Assembly: GCA_031976175.1 (NCBI GenBank)
Contig: DALYLR010000008.1
Span: 1 to 64,000 of the forward strand
Reading direction: 5' to 3'
DNA: 64,000 nucleotides
Origin: DMER01 sp003451645
Lineage (GTDB): Bacteria; Pseudomonadota; Alphaproteobacteria; Micropepsales; Micropepsaceae
Shown in pieces: positions 41,626 through 50,206 of this stretch (positions within the stretch are counted from its first letter, which is position 1; every line of letters begins with the position of its first letter). A program made the translations under genes and the position numbers. Below the pieces are notes generated by a model. That model was not told the origin of the DNA. It did no database searches and saw only the letters and a program-made list of their open reading frames with translations.

Positions 41626-42870
41626 ATGACTGCGCACGCCAGGGTCTTGCATGGCCGGCGCTGGGTCTTCGACACAATCGAAGGCGGCACACCGCTTGTC
41701 CGGGCACAGGTGTTCAATCAGCTGATCATTTGGCTCATTCTTGTCAATGTTCTTGTCGTGATCCTGGAGAGCGTGCCCAGCATGCACGCTGAGTTCGGCT
41801 GGTACTTCCTGCAGTTCGAGAGACTCTCTCTGGTCATTTTTGGCATTGAGTATCTCTGCCGATTATGGGTGGCAGTCGAGTATCCCTATGTGCGCCAGCG
41901 CGGGCCCTGGCGGGGCCGGTTGATGTTCGCGTTGAGACCTTCGATGCTTATCGATCTCTTGGCGATCATGCCCATGGTTTTGGCGATGCTCGTACCCGGC
42001 ATTGACTCCCTCATCTTGAGGTTGATCCGCCTGCTGAGATTTTTGAAGCTGGCGCGGTTCTCTCCCGCCATGACGACCGTCTGGGATGCCATTTACGGCG
42101 AGCGCCGCGCACTGGCCGGTGCCTTTGTTCTCATGGTTGGAACGGCGATTTTTTCCGGCGCCGTCATGCATGCGGTGGAGCGAGCCGCGCAGCCTGACAA
42201 GTTTGGCACCATTCCAGATGGCATTTGGTGGGCGCTTGCGACGCTCACCACGATTGGTTACGGCGATGTGGTTCCGGTGACGCCGCTAGGGAAGGTCCTG
42301 GGCGGAGTGGTCATGATTTGCGGTTTGGCTTTGTTCTCGCTGCCGATTGGTATCATCGCCACTGCTTTTGTGAACGAGATACACCGGCGGGATTTCGTGA
42401 TCACCTGGGGTATGGTCGCGCGGGTTCCACTCTTCGCCGGACTTGATGTAAGCGGTGTTGCGGAAATCACCAAGATCCTGCGCACGCGCCAGGTCGAACC
42501 TGGCGACGTGATAACGCAGGCTGGCGCTTTGGCAGACGGGCTATACATCATTGGGTCGGGCGAGGTGCGCGTCGATCTGAGCCAGCAAGACATCACCTTG
42601 CGGGCGGGCGACTTTTTCGGCGAAATCGCGCTTCTGAAGCGAGTCCGGCGGCACGTGACCACCACGGCCGTCACACATTGCAAGCTGATGGTCATTGAGA
42701 CCGCGGATTTCGCGCAATTGATGGAAGACGACCCAACACTGAGGGCGCGTATTGTGGAGGCGGCCGATGCGAGGCTGCAGGGCGAATGGGCCGATGCCGG
42801 CACGGACATGAGTTCCCAGGAACTCGAAGCCCGCGCCGGTAATGAGGCCTCAGAGCCTCAAAATCCCTAG
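41626..42870 (+). CDS. Cyclic-nucleotide-gated potassium channel
   Basis: This 414-aa membrane protein has six predicted helices, an S4-like segment with spaced Arg residues (LRLIRLLRFLKLARF), the pore motif TLTTIGYGDVVP, and a C-terminal cyclic nucleotide-binding domain (VEPGDVITQAGALADGLYII, GDFFGEIALLKRVRR). It resembles MlotiK1-type channels. It starts 20 bases after alaS and may be co-transcribed with it. Its last 4 bases overlap the end of the convergent icd gene. Confidence 0.93.
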   Translation: MTAHARVLHGRRWVFDTIEGGTPLVRAQVFNQLIIWLILVNVLVVILESVPSMHAEFGWYFLQFERLSLVIFGIEYLCRLWVAVEYPYVRQRGPWRGRLMFALRPSMLIDLLAIMPMVLAMLVPGIDSLILRLIRLLRFLKLARFSPAMTTVWDAIYGERRALAGAFVLMVGTAIFSGAVMHAVERAAQPDKFGTIPDGIWWALATLTTIGYGDVVPVTPLGKVLGGVVMICGLALFSLPIGIIATAFVNEIHRRDFVITWGMVARVPLFAGLDVSGVAEITKILRTRQVEPGDVITQAGALADGLYIIGSGEVRVDLSQQDITLRAGDFFGEIALLKRVRRHVTTTAVTHCKLMVIETADFAQLMEDDPTLRARIVEAADARLQGEWADAGTDMSSQELEARAGNEASEPQNP

Positions 42871-44084
42871 CCCTGCATTGCTTTGCGCAAATTGGCGTCG
42901 ATCTTGTCGAGGAAACCCTCAGTCGACAACCAGGCTTGATCGGGCCCAACCAGAAGCGCCAGGTCTTTGGTCATGAAGCCATCCTCAACGGTGGCCACGC
43001 ACACCTTTTCCAAGGTCTCGGCAAAGTGGGCCAGATCCGGTGTCGCATCGAGTTTGGCGCGATGGGCAAGCCCGCGCGTCCACGCGAAGATCGAGGCGAT
43101 CGAATTGGTTGAGGTTTGCTCGCCCCGTTGCCATTGGCGGAAATGGCGTGTGACGGTCCCATGCGCGGCTTCCGCCTCCATGATCTGGCCGTCCGGTGTC
43201 AGCAAGACTGAGGTCATCAGGCCCAGCGAGCCAAACCCTTGGGCGACGCTGTCGGACTGCACATCGCCATCATAGTTCTTGCAAGCCCAGACGAACTTGC
43301 CGGACCATTTGAGGGCAGAGGCCACCATGTCGTCGATCAGCCGGTGCTCATAGACGATCTTTTTGGCCTCGAAACTGGACTTGAACTCTGCATTGAAGAC
43401 CTCTTCAAAGAGATCCTTGAAGCGGCCGTCATAGGCTTTCAAAATCGTATTCTTGGTCGAGAGATAAACGGGCCAACCACGCTGGAGGCCGTAATTGAAA
43501 CAAGCACGGGCGAAGTTGCGGATTGACTCATCAACATTGTACATCGCCATTGCAACGCCGCCGCCGGCAAATTTGTAGACCTCATGGGTGACCGGCGCGC
43601 CCCCATCGTCGGGCGTGTAGGTGATGGTCAATCGGCCTTTGCCAGGGACCACAAAGTCGGTCGCACGGTATTGGTCGCCAAAGGCATGGCGGCCAACCAC
43701 TATGGGGTCGGTCCAGCCGGGAACAAGGCGGGGCACATTCCGGCAAATGATCGGTTCACGGAACACCGTGCCATCGAGGATGTTGCGGATCGTGCCATTG
43801 GGGGACTTCCACATTTTCTTGAGCTTGAATTCCTTCACGCGCGCCTCATCGGGCGTAATCGTCGCGCATTTAATGCCGACACCATAGCGCTTGATGGCTT
43901 CGGCGGCGTCTATGGTGACCTGGTCCTCGGTCTTGTCACGGTACTCCACGCCAAGGTCGAAATATTTGATGTCGATGTCCAAATAAGGCAGAACAAGTTT
44001 CTGCTTGATCAGATCCCAGATGATCCGCGTCATCTCATCGCCATCGAGGTCGACGACGGGATTTTTGACCTTGATCTTGTTCAT
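42867..44084 (-). CDS. icd: NADP-dependent isocitrate dehydrogenase
   Basis: This 405-aa enzyme of the citric acid cycle is of the eukaryote-like homodimeric type common in alphaproteobacteria. Family motifs include VVDLDGDEMTRIIW at the start, KSPNGTIRNILDGTVFREPI, the YDGDVQSDSVAQGFGSLGLM block and the C-terminal EAAHGTVTRHFRQW. It diverges from the trmJ-like gene, and its stop overlaps that of the channel gene by 4 bases. Confidence 0.98.
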   Translation of the reverse strand: MNKIKVKNPVVDLDGDEMTRIIWDLIKQKLVLPYLDIDIKYFDLGVEYRDKTEDQVTIDAAEAIKRYGVGIKCATITPDEARVKEFKLKKMWKSPNGTIRNILDGTVFREPIICRNVPRLVPGWTDPIVVGRHAFGDQYRATDFVVPGKGRLTITYTPDDGGAPVTHEVYKFAGGGVAMAMYNVDESIRNFARACFNYGLQRGWPVYLSTKNTILKAYDGRFKDLFEEVFNAEFKSSFEAKKIVYEHRLIDDMVASALKWSGKFVWACKNYDGDVQSDSVAQGFGSLGLMTSVLLTPDGQIMEAEAAHGTVTRHFRQWQRGEQTSTNSIASIFAWTRGLAHRAKLDATPDLAHFAETLEKVCVATVEDGFMTKDLALLVGPDQAWLSTEGFLDKIDANLRKAMQG

Positions 44085-44187
44085 TGTGCATGCCTCTGAG
44101 GTTGGTTGTCAGGAGTTTCGATTGATCGCGTACATAGACGGGCGAGACCATACCTGGCAAGTCGCTCGGCATCCGAATTGAGGTTTC

Positions 44188-44952
44188 ATGGGCGAGGTAG
44201 ACCGTTTGGGCCCGGTGATCATTTTGGCAGACGCGCAAATGGGCGAGAACATAGGTGCTGCCGCTCGGGTCATGCACAATTTCGGCCTGAGCCGCTTGCG
44301 CCTCGTGCGCCCGCGCGATGGTTGGCCCAATCCAGCAGCAGAGGCTATGGCCACGCGAGGTGCCGCTGCGATCATTGAAAACACACAAGTGTTTGAGACT
44401 GTGGAGCAGGCGACGGCTGATGTCACGCGCGTCTTTGCGGCAACCGCACGGGAGCGGTACATGCAAAAGGCCGTGGTCGAGCCCGAGGCCTGCGCGAGGG
44501 CCTGTGCAGAAGAGGTGACCGCGGGCGGCCTGGCCGCCATATTGTTTGGATCGGAGCGTGCCGGACTTGAGAATGACGACGTCTCATTGGCTGACACAAT
44601 TCTGACCATTCCCTGCAATCCCGAATTCACCTCCCTCAATCTCGCTCAGTCGGTGGCAATCTTGGCGTATGAGTGGATGAAACTTGCGGGCGGATTGTCT
44701 GTTGCGCGCCCCTCACTCATGGGGGCGAGGCCGGCGCGGCGCGAGGATCTGTTCGGTTTGTTCGCTCATTTGGAAGCGGAACTAGACCGCGTCGAGTTCT
44801 TGTATCCGCCGGCAAAACGCCCCGCCATGGTCCGCAACATCAGAAACATGTGGCACAGGGCCAATTTGACCTATCAAGATGTGCAGACGATCCGCGGCAT
44901 GATCACGGCTCTAACGCGAACGCCAAAGCGCCGCAAGCCACGCGACGAATGA
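44188..44952 (+). CDS. TrmJ-like tRNA/rRNA 2'-O-methyltransferase
   Basis: This 254-aa SPOUT-fold enzyme has the TrmJ pattern: ILADAQMGENIGAAARVMHN near the start, RLVRPRDGWPNPAAEAMA, AILFGSERAGLENDDV and LNLAQSVAILAYEW, the last three being SAM-knot motifs. TrmJ methylates position 32 of tRNAs. The C-terminal helical extension (from about residue 185) is also typical. Confidence 0.9.
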   Translation: MGEVDRLGPVIILADAQMGENIGAAARVMHNFGLSRLRLVRPRDGWPNPAAEAMATRGAAAIIENTQVFETVEQATADVTRVFAATARERYMQKAVVEPEACARACAEEVTAGGLAAILFGSERAGLENDDVSLADTILTIPCNPEFTSLNLAQSVAILAYEWMKLAGGLSVARPSLMGARPARREDLFGLFAHLEAELDRVEFLYPPAKRPAMVRNIRNMWHRANLTYQDVQTIRGMITALTRTPKRRKPRDE

Positions 44953-44993
44953 CTCCCAGGTCAATTGGAGTTGTGCACAAAAGATAGGGATCA

Positions 44994-45935
44994 ATGAAAG
45001 TGTCCGTCACTCGGTTCGGTTTTGCACAAGTCGGCGAGCTTCAATGGCACTACGCTGCTGCGGGGCACCAGGACGAGCCGCTCATCCTGTTCTTGCATGG
45101 ATTCCCAGAATACTGGGGCGTTTGGCGGGCGCAAATTGAAGCCTTCGCGAGCCAGTTCCATTGTGTCGCGCCCGATCTGACCGGCTACAATCTCTCATCC
45201 AAACCTAAAGAGGTAGCCCGTTATCGCACGGCGCGGCTTGTTGATGACGTTGCGGCATTCGCTGGGCTCTTCAGACAAAAGCGCAAGTTTACATTGGTCG
45301 CGCATGATTGGGGCGGGGCGCTCGCCTGGGCCTTTGCCATCAAACATCCGGAGCAGTTGGATCGGCTTATCATCATCAATGCCGTGCACCCGGGCGCCTT
45401 CCAGCGTGAAGTGGCGCGAAATCCTGCGCAGGCCTCTGCCTCGCAATATATTCACGCTCTGCGGGCGCCAGACGCAGAAATTCAGTATGCGGCGGATGAC
45501 TATGCCTTGCTATGGCGGTCCTTCGCTGAGGTTGAGGCTGCTGGGCAATTGTCGCCGGAACTGCGGGCGGGACTGCGTTCCGCTTGGTCGCAAGAGGGCA
45601 CCTTGACTGGCATGTTCAACTGGTACCGTGCCATGCGGCTGACGCCTCCCCGAGGCGCGGATGCGTCAGCCGAAACGTCAACGCAGTATCCTGATAGCGC
45701 CATGATGGTGAAGGTTCCCACCCTCGTCCTTTGGGGGCTTCGGGACCATGCTTTGCTGCCCGGTTGCGTTGAGGGGTTAGAGCAATGGGTGCCAGATGTG
45801 ACGGTGCAGACCTTTGCCGATTACGGCCATTGGATATCGCTAGAGACTCCAGACCTCGTAACAGGTGCGATGCGCGCATGGTTATCGGGTAGCTCTGACG
45901 GGGCGGGCAGCGCCACAGCCGTTACGGCTGGTTGA
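44994..45935 (+). CDS. Alpha/beta hydrolase, epoxide-hydrolase-like
   Basis: This 313-aa enzyme has FLHGFPEYWGVW with the oxyanion HGFP motif, an Asp nucleophile in VAHDWGGALAWA (D instead of Ser, as in epoxide hydrolases and haloalkane dehalogenases), an acid in VLWGLRDHALLPG and the catalytic His in DYGHWISLE. A cap domain lies between. The substrate is unknown. Its stop codon overlaps the -35 element of the rpsD promoter. Confidence 0.88.
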   Translation: MKVSVTRFGFAQVGELQWHYAAAGHQDEPLILFLHGFPEYWGVWRAQIEAFASQFHCVAPDLTGYNLSSKPKEVARYRTARLVDDVAAFAGLFRQKRKFTLVAHDWGGALAWAFAIKHPEQLDRLIIINAVHPGAFQREVARNPAQASASQYIHALRAPDAEIQYAADDYALLWRSFAEVEAAGQLSPELRAGLRSAWSQEGTLTGMFNWYRAMRLTPPRGADASAETSTQYPDSAMMVKVPTLVLWGLRDHALLPGCVEGLEQWVPDVTVQTFADYGHWISLETPDLVTGAMRAWLSGSSDGAGSATAVTAG

Positions 45936-45960
45936 CAGGGTGACGAGTCTTGCATAGATA
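45932..45960 (+). promoter_or_regulatory. Sigma-70-type promoter of rpsD
   Basis: TTGACA (45932-45937), a 17-base spacer, and TAGATA (45955-45960) preceded by TGCA form a near-consensus promoter. The -35 box contains the stop codon of the upstream hydrolase. A start near 45967 gives a leader of about 140 bases before rpsD. Confidence 0.8.
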
Positions 45961-46107
45961 CACGCTCCCTTTCGGCTAAGGCTGCTAAGGGCACCCATGA
46001 AACGCACCCGTGGCAGGGACTTCTTCGGAGTTTCGGCCTGTCGTGGTCCGGCATTCGGATCAAGAGGAGGGCGCTTTCCTAAGCCGTTGAATAAAAAAGG
46101 AAATGCG

Positions 46108-46725
46108 ATGACGAAGCGACTGCAGTCAAAACACAAGATCGACCGCCGGATCGGCGATAACCTCTGGGGCAGGGGAAAAAGCCCCCACAACAAGCGCGAA
46201 TATGGGCCGGGCCAGCATGGTCAGCGCCGCAAGAACAAGATGTCGGACTATGGCACGCAGCTGCGCGCCAAACAGACGCTCAAAGGCTACTACGGCAATA
46301 TCACCGAGCGGCAATTCCGCAAGGTCTACGCCGAGGCGGAGCGGCGGCGCGGTGATACGGGCGAGAACATCATTGGTTTGCTGGAGCGCAGGCTCGACGC
46401 CGTGGTGTACCGCTCCAAGCTGGTGCCAACAGTTTTCGCGGCGCGCCAGTTTGTAAGCCATGGCCATGTCGCCGTGAATGGCCGGCGCGTCACCATCGCG
46501 AGCTATCTCGTCAAAGAGGATGACGTAATCTCCGTACGCGGAAAGGCTCGCGACATGGCACTTGTGCTTGAGGCGATGGACAGCCCGGAGCGCGATCTTC
46601 CCGACTATTTGGAGTTCAACCGGTCCAAGATGGAAGTCAAATTCGTGCGGACGCCCAAGTTGAATGATGTGCCTTACCCCATTCAGATGAATCCAAACTT
46701 GATCGTGGAATTCTATTCTCGTTAA
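46108..46725 (+). CDS. rpsD: 30S ribosomal protein S4
   Basis: This 205-aa small-subunit protein begins TKRLQSKHKIDRRIGDNLWG and has the S4 RNA-binding domain in the middle (RRLDAVVYRSKLVPTVFAAR, HGHVAVNGRRVTIASYLVKE). ATG at 46108 follows AAAAAAGGAAATGCG; the frame runs back to 45997, but the extra residues are not part of S4. It is a single gene with its own promoter and a strong terminator. As in many bacteria, S4 might regulate its own mRNA, but I cannot show that here. Confidence 0.98.
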   Translation: MTKRLQSKHKIDRRIGDNLWGRGKSPHNKREYGPGQHGQRRKNKMSDYGTQLRAKQTLKGYYGNITERQFRKVYAEAERRRGDTGENIIGLLERRLDAVVYRSKLVPTVFAARQFVSHGHVAVNGRRVTIASYLVKEDDVISVRGKARDMALVLEAMDSPERDLPDYLEFNRSKMEVKFVRTPKLNDVPYPIQMNPNLIVEFYSR

Positions 46726-46741
46726 GTTTTATCCGTTATTG

Positions 46742-46775
46742 ATGGCCCGTTGTTCCGCAGCGGGCCATTTTTTTT
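46742..46775 (+). terminator. Rho-independent terminator after rpsD
   Basis: ATGGCCCG, loop TTGTTCCGCAG, CGGGCCAT, followed directly by a run of eight Ts. It begins 16 bases after the rpsD stop. Confidence 0.96.
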
Positions 46776-46865
46776 AGATTGTATCCGGCGCTTTCGCCAG
46801 TTCCACTCAATCGTCATAACATTGTGCTATCGCACCGCCGTGGGTTAGCAGACAGGAACTTTGGA

Positions 46866-47378
46866 ATGCGTGTGAGTGTTCGACCAATTGCGGTGAGCGT
46901 CGCGATGGCCATTGCGGGTTTTGCACCCGCCGGAACGTTGGCAAACGAACCCTCCCCGGTTTGTGCGATATTCTCAGAAAAGCAAGCTGCCAATGTGTTG
47001 GGGATGCGCCCGGTTGCGGTATCGGTCGCGGAAGCGGGCGAGGAGGCTGCACCATATTGCATGTGGGCGTCACCGAACCGCCGACACTCGGTGAAGGTAC
47101 AAGTTTGGTCGATGCCTGATTTGCAACTGATCGGCATGATGGATGCGCAGTCCTATTTCGATAAACTGCAGACAGACTACAAGAAGGGTGGAAAAGTCTA
47201 TCCGATCGAAGGCGCGGAAGGGCCAGGCTTCTTTGTCGAGGTTCGCAGGCCCGCAAAGGGAACAAATACGGGCTCCGTTGTCATCCTGCGGGGAGAGCGC
47301 TTGCTGATTGCGGATTTTGTAACCGTGCCAGTCGAACGGGTTGTCGATCTTGCAAGGTCGGCGGCATCGAAGATTTAG
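46866..47378 (+). CDS. Secreted protein of unknown function
   Basis: This 170-aa protein has a signal peptide (MRVSVRPIAVSVAMAIAGFAPAGTLA) and a mature part with two cysteines (PVCAIFSEKQAANVLGM, APYCMWASPNRRHSVKVQVW). The pattern loosely resembles DUF3558-like periplasmic proteins that bind small ligands. I chose ATG at 46866 (CAGGAACT upstream). It is convergent with the dehydratase gene, with a 4-base overlap at the ends. Confidence 0.75.
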   Translation: MRVSVRPIAVSVAMAIAGFAPAGTLANEPSPVCAIFSEKQAANVLGMRPVAVSVAEAGEEAAPYCMWASPNRRHSVKVQVWSMPDLQLIGMMDAQSYFDKLQTDYKKGGKVYPIEGAEGPGFFVEVRRPAKGTNTGSVVILRGERLLIADFVTVPVERVVDLARSAASKI

Positions 47379-48352
47379 GCGCGCCCCGTCACGATTTGCG
47401 CATAAAGCGCGGGGTCAACGTTGCCGCCAGACAGAATAATCGCGACGCACTTGTCGGTGGCGTCGATCTTTCTCGCCAGAAGCGCCGCCAATGCGGCGGC
47501 ACCTCCTGGCTCCACGACCAGTTTCAAATGCTCAAACGCAAAGCGCATCGCAGAGCGGACATCGTCGTCTGAAACCGTCAATACGCCTGTTATGAGACGC
47601 TGATTGATCTGAAAGGTGAGCGCTCCCGGCTTGTCCACCAACAGCGCGTCACACAGCGATCGCGCTCCGGGAATGTTCGCCACTCTCTGCCCAGCGTCGA
47701 GTGACCGGCGCGTATCGTCAAAACCTTCTGGTTCCACGGCAAAGATTTGAACTTTGGGGTGGAGCTCTGTGAGCGCAGTTGCCATGCCTGCGGTCAACCC
47801 GCCGCCCGAGCAACAGATCATCGCCGCGTCAATCCTCAGGCCAGCAGATTGTGCGTCCTCGCCAATTTCGAGGCCGGCAGTCCCTTGCCCCGCGATTACG
47901 TGTGGGTCATCGAATGGCGGAACAAGTGTCAGCCCTCTTTGGTCAGCAAGCGAACGTCCGATGGCTTCGCGATCCTCTGTGTAGCGATCATACAGGATCA
48001 CCTCCGCGCCATAGTTTCGGGTATTGGCGATTTTGAGGGCCGGCGCATCTGCGGGCATCACGATGACCGATGGCATGCCAATGAGTCTCGCGCCAAAGGC
48101 AACGGCTTGCGCGTGATTTCCGCTCGAGAAGGCGACCACGCCGTGCCTTCGCTGGTCGGCTGTTAGAAGGGCCATCCGGCTCATGGCGCCCCGGATCTTG
48201 AAGGAGCCCGTTCGCTGCAAGACCTCAGGTTTTATGAGTACCTTGGCCCCGGTGGCCCGATCCAGAGCGTCACTGCGCAGCATTGGCGTTCGGACCGCAT
48301 ACGGAGCAATGCGCCGCGCCGCTGACCGGATGTCGTCAAGGGTTACGCTCAA
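47375..48352 (-). CDS. Threonine/serine dehydratase family protein
   Basis: This 325-aa PLP enzyme has the cofactor lysine in TGSFKIRGAMSRMA, the FSSGNHAQAVAFGARLIG substrate loop and the phosphate-binding CSGGGLTAGMA. It lacks a regulatory ACT domain, so it belongs to the catabolic or serine-racemase-like branch (TdcB-type). It is coupled to grxD upstream by ATGA at 48349-48352, an unusual partner. Confidence 0.92.
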   Translation of the reverse strand: MSVTLDDIRSAARRIAPYAVRTPMLRSDALDRATGAKVLIKPEVLQRTGSFKIRGAMSRMALLTADQRRHGVVAFSSGNHAQAVAFGARLIGMPSVIVMPADAPALKIANTRNYGAEVILYDRYTEDREAIGRSLADQRGLTLVPPFDDPHVIAGQGTAGLEIGEDAQSAGLRIDAAMICCSGGGLTAGMATALTELHPKVQIFAVEPEGFDDTRRSLDAGQRVANIPGARSLCDALLVDKPGALTFQINQRLITGVLTVSDDDVRSAMRFAFEHLKLVVEPGGAAALAALLARKIDATDKCVAIILSGGNVDPALYAQIVTGRA

Positions 48353-48678
48353 GCGGCTTCCAGGGCGATGCCCTTTTCTGCCAGGAAAGCCTTGAGCTCA
48401 CCGGACTCATACATTTCGCGCAGGATGTCACAGCCGCCAACAAACTCGCCTTTGACATAGAGCTGAGGAATGGTGGGCCAGTTCGCATATTCCTTGATGC
48501 CTTGGCGCAAATCCGGATCGGTGAGCACGTTGACGTCCTTAAAGTCGACGCCTAAGCGGTCCAGGATGCTGACCACCGTTGCAGAGAACCCGCATTGCGG
48601 GAGTTGCGCGGTCCCCTTCATGTACAGAACGACGTCGTTACCTTTTACTTCCTGATCGATGCGTTCGAGGATGGTCAT
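48349..48678 (-). CDS. grxD: Monothiol glutaredoxin
   Basis: This 109-aa protein is a CGFS-type monothiol glutaredoxin: VLYMKGTAQLPQCGFSATVV holds the active cysteine, and WPTIPQLYVKGEFVGGCDI the glutathione site. Such proteins carry iron-sulfur clusters and act with BolA. ATG at 48678 gives the normal length; a GTG at 48747 is in frame. bolA lies about 1.3 kb away on the same strand, with two cysteine-rich genes between them. Confidence 0.95.
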   Translation of the reverse strand: MTILERIDQEVKGNDVVLYMKGTAQLPQCGFSATVVSILDRLGVDFKDVNVLTDPDLRQGIKEYANWPTIPQLYVKGEFVGGCDILREMYESGELKAFLAEKGIALEAA

Positions 48679-48805
48679 GATGTCGCTTACTCTTAGTGTT
48701 GGGAGGGTATGTGCCGAAAATTTCGGAATTGCAGCGTGTTCAGACACAAAATAACAAGCTGAGACGGTATGCTGCGTCGCACTATGGCGTCAAGATGGCT
48801 GCACG

Positions 48806-48837
48806 AAAAAGCCCGCGACGCTGAGCGTTCACGGGCT
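48806..48837 (-). terminator. Terminator after cysteine-rich gene 1
   Basis: On the minus strand AGCCCG and CGGGCT enclose a partly paired loop (ACGCTCAGCGT core) and are followed by TTTTCG. It lies 39 bases past the stop of the cysteine-rich gene at 48876-49235. Confidence 0.85.
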
Positions 48838-48875
48838 CTGGTTCTTGGGGACCGAACTGGCCTTAGGCTTCGCCC

Positions 48876-49235
48876 TTAGTAGCTGGTGCGATAGCCCGGA
48901 AATGCATCATGAGGATGCGAGTAGTCGCCGTTCGTATAGTGATTGTGGCTCGGCGAACGCACCCATTCGCAATGCTTGCCCAGATAGACGCGGACGCGCT
49001 CATAGCGATAGACGGGGGTGCGGCAACCATAGCAATCTTCGCGATAGCCGTCGAAAACCTTGCGGGTTTCCCAGCCCCACTTGTCGTGGCAAACCTTGCG
49101 CGCGCAGCAATCCGTGCGGGGGCAACGCTCGCGGCAGCCATAGCCGCCATCGTAGCAATGGCCAGCAAGCGCTGCCGGCGCGCTCGCCATCAAGAGGCCC
49201 ACACCCAAGCCCAAAGCACCCAGAACTTTCTTCAT
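48876..49235 (-). CDS. Cysteine-rich secreted protein 1, unknown family
   Basis: This 119-aa protein has a strong signal peptide (MKKVLGALGLGVGLLMASAPAALAG) and a mature part with nine cysteines, many Tyr and Arg residues, and a His/Tyr-rich tail (SHNHYTNGDYSHPHDAF). The block GYREDCYGCRTPVYRY ... VRVYLGKHCEW is shared with the neighbour at 49465-49734. A ribosome binding site GGGAGAAACAAG precedes the ATG, and a terminator follows. I do not recognise the family; a metal-binding or disulfide-stabilised envelope protein is possible. Confidence 0.82.
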   Translation of the reverse strand: MKKVLGALGLGVGLLMASAPAALAGHCYDGGYGCRERCPRTDCCARKVCHDKWGWETRKVFDGYREDCYGCRTPVYRYERVRVYLGKHCEWVRSPSHNHYTNGDYSHPHDAFPGYRTSY

Positions 49236-49374
49236 CTTGTTTCTCCCAGTTACTGTCCAAACTGACGATGCAACGACGATCAGTACGCAAACTCATCTAC
49301 CGTGTGCCGAGGATTTGTCCACGACGCGCTTGGGCACTTCAAAGCGGCACAAACAGGGATGGGCCCTCAATCGC

Positions 49375-49410
49375 AAAACAAAAGGCGCCTCAGGATCACC
49401 CGAAGCGCCT
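49375..49410 (-). terminator. Terminator after cysteine-rich gene 2
   Basis: On the minus strand AGGCGCTTCGGG, loop TGAT, CCTGAGGCGCCT forms a long stem, followed by TTTTGTTTT. It starts 55 bases past the stop of the gene at 49465-49734. Confidence 0.9.
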
Positions 49411-49464
49411 CGATATTAATCTTTATGTACGGCGGCCGCAACAGTTGCGGTCACCACACGCAGC

Positions 49465-49734
49465 TTAGTACCAGCTGCAGTGACGGCCGGTGTAAACTTT
49501 CCGGGTCACATAGCGATAGACAGGGCGCTTGCAGCCATAGCAATCGCGGCGATAGCCGCAATGCACGCGAACGCGCTTATAGCTGTAGGTGTTGTAGCAG
49601 TGCTTGCGCGGAGCGCAGCTCTCATAGCAATAGCTGTCGTAGCAGCCATGACCGTAGTGACCAGCTTGCGCGCCAACCGAGCCGAAACCCATCATCGCGA
49701 TAGCCAAAGTGATAATCGCCAGAACACGCTTCAT
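49465..49734 (-). CDS. Cysteine-rich secreted protein 2, paralog
   Basis: This 89-aa protein has a signal peptide (MKRVLAIITLAIAMMGFG ... AQAG) and eight cysteines in the mature chain. GYRRDCYGCKRPVYRY followed by KVYTGRHCSW matches cysteine-rich protein 1 almost residue for residue, while the N-terminal half and the tail differ. The ATG follows GGAGGGAGACCTAAG, a very strong site. It has its own terminator, so it is monocistronic. A TTAG-N7-TTAA sequence at 49851-49865, one base off a CtrA box, lies 117 bases upstream. Function unknown. Confidence 0.82.
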   Translation of the reverse strand: MKRVLAIITLAIAMMGFGSVGAQAGHYGHGCYDSYCYESCAPRKHCYNTYSYKRVRVHCGYRRDCYGCKRPVYRYVTRKVYTGRHCSWY

Positions 49735-49948
49735 CTTAGGTCTCCCTCCAAAGATAAACTACAAAGCGGACAGGTCCCTTGCCGTCCACCCCATTCCGTC
49801 GTCGCTGCGGTCGTGAGGACCCACTGAGTCCTTTGCAACCGCAGTTATCCTTAACAACGCCCTAAAGCCCGCAAGAGTCAAGGTTTGTTCGGATGCATGC
49901 ACCAATAATTTTTGATGTCAGAAGCGGCGATCACTAACACGCACCAGT

Positions 49949-50185
49949 CTATTTAGGTGGAGTTGAAGTTGTGAGAGCCAGAGCGTGCAGAACTCCACCC
50001 ATACGACCTTGCAGCGCAGCATAGACCATCTGATGCTGTTGGACCTTTGTTTTTCCTTGAAATTTTGCGGAAATCACTTCTGCTGCGAAATGATCGCCAT
50101 CGCCCGCCAAATCTGTGATGGTTATTTGTGCGTCCGGCAAGGCTGCCCTTATCAGGTCTTCAATCTCCGTTGCGGTCATTGCCAT
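49949..50185 (-). CDS. bolA: BolA-family protein
   Basis: This 78-aa protein has the BolA fold pattern: EIEDLIRAALPDAQITITDL, GDGDHFAAEVIS, and FQGKTKVQQHQMVYAAL with the conserved His. BolA proteins bind an iron-sulfur cluster together with CGFS glutaredoxins. In many alphaproteobacteria bolA lies between purL and grxD; here a TspO-like gene and a small plus-strand gene separate it from purL, and two cysteine-rich genes separate it from grxD. Confidence 0.93.
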   Translation of the reverse strand: MAMTATEIEDLIRAALPDAQITITDLAGDGDHFAAEVISAKFQGKTKVQQHQMVYAALQGRMGGVLHALALTTSTPPK

Positions 50186-50206
50186 CGTGTTGTGTTCCTG
50201 CGCCCG

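Noticed and set aside
45997..46108. Longer N-terminus of S4
   Set aside because: S4 normally starts TKRLQ; the extra codons lie in the leader and lack homology, while the inner ATG has a strong ribosome binding site.
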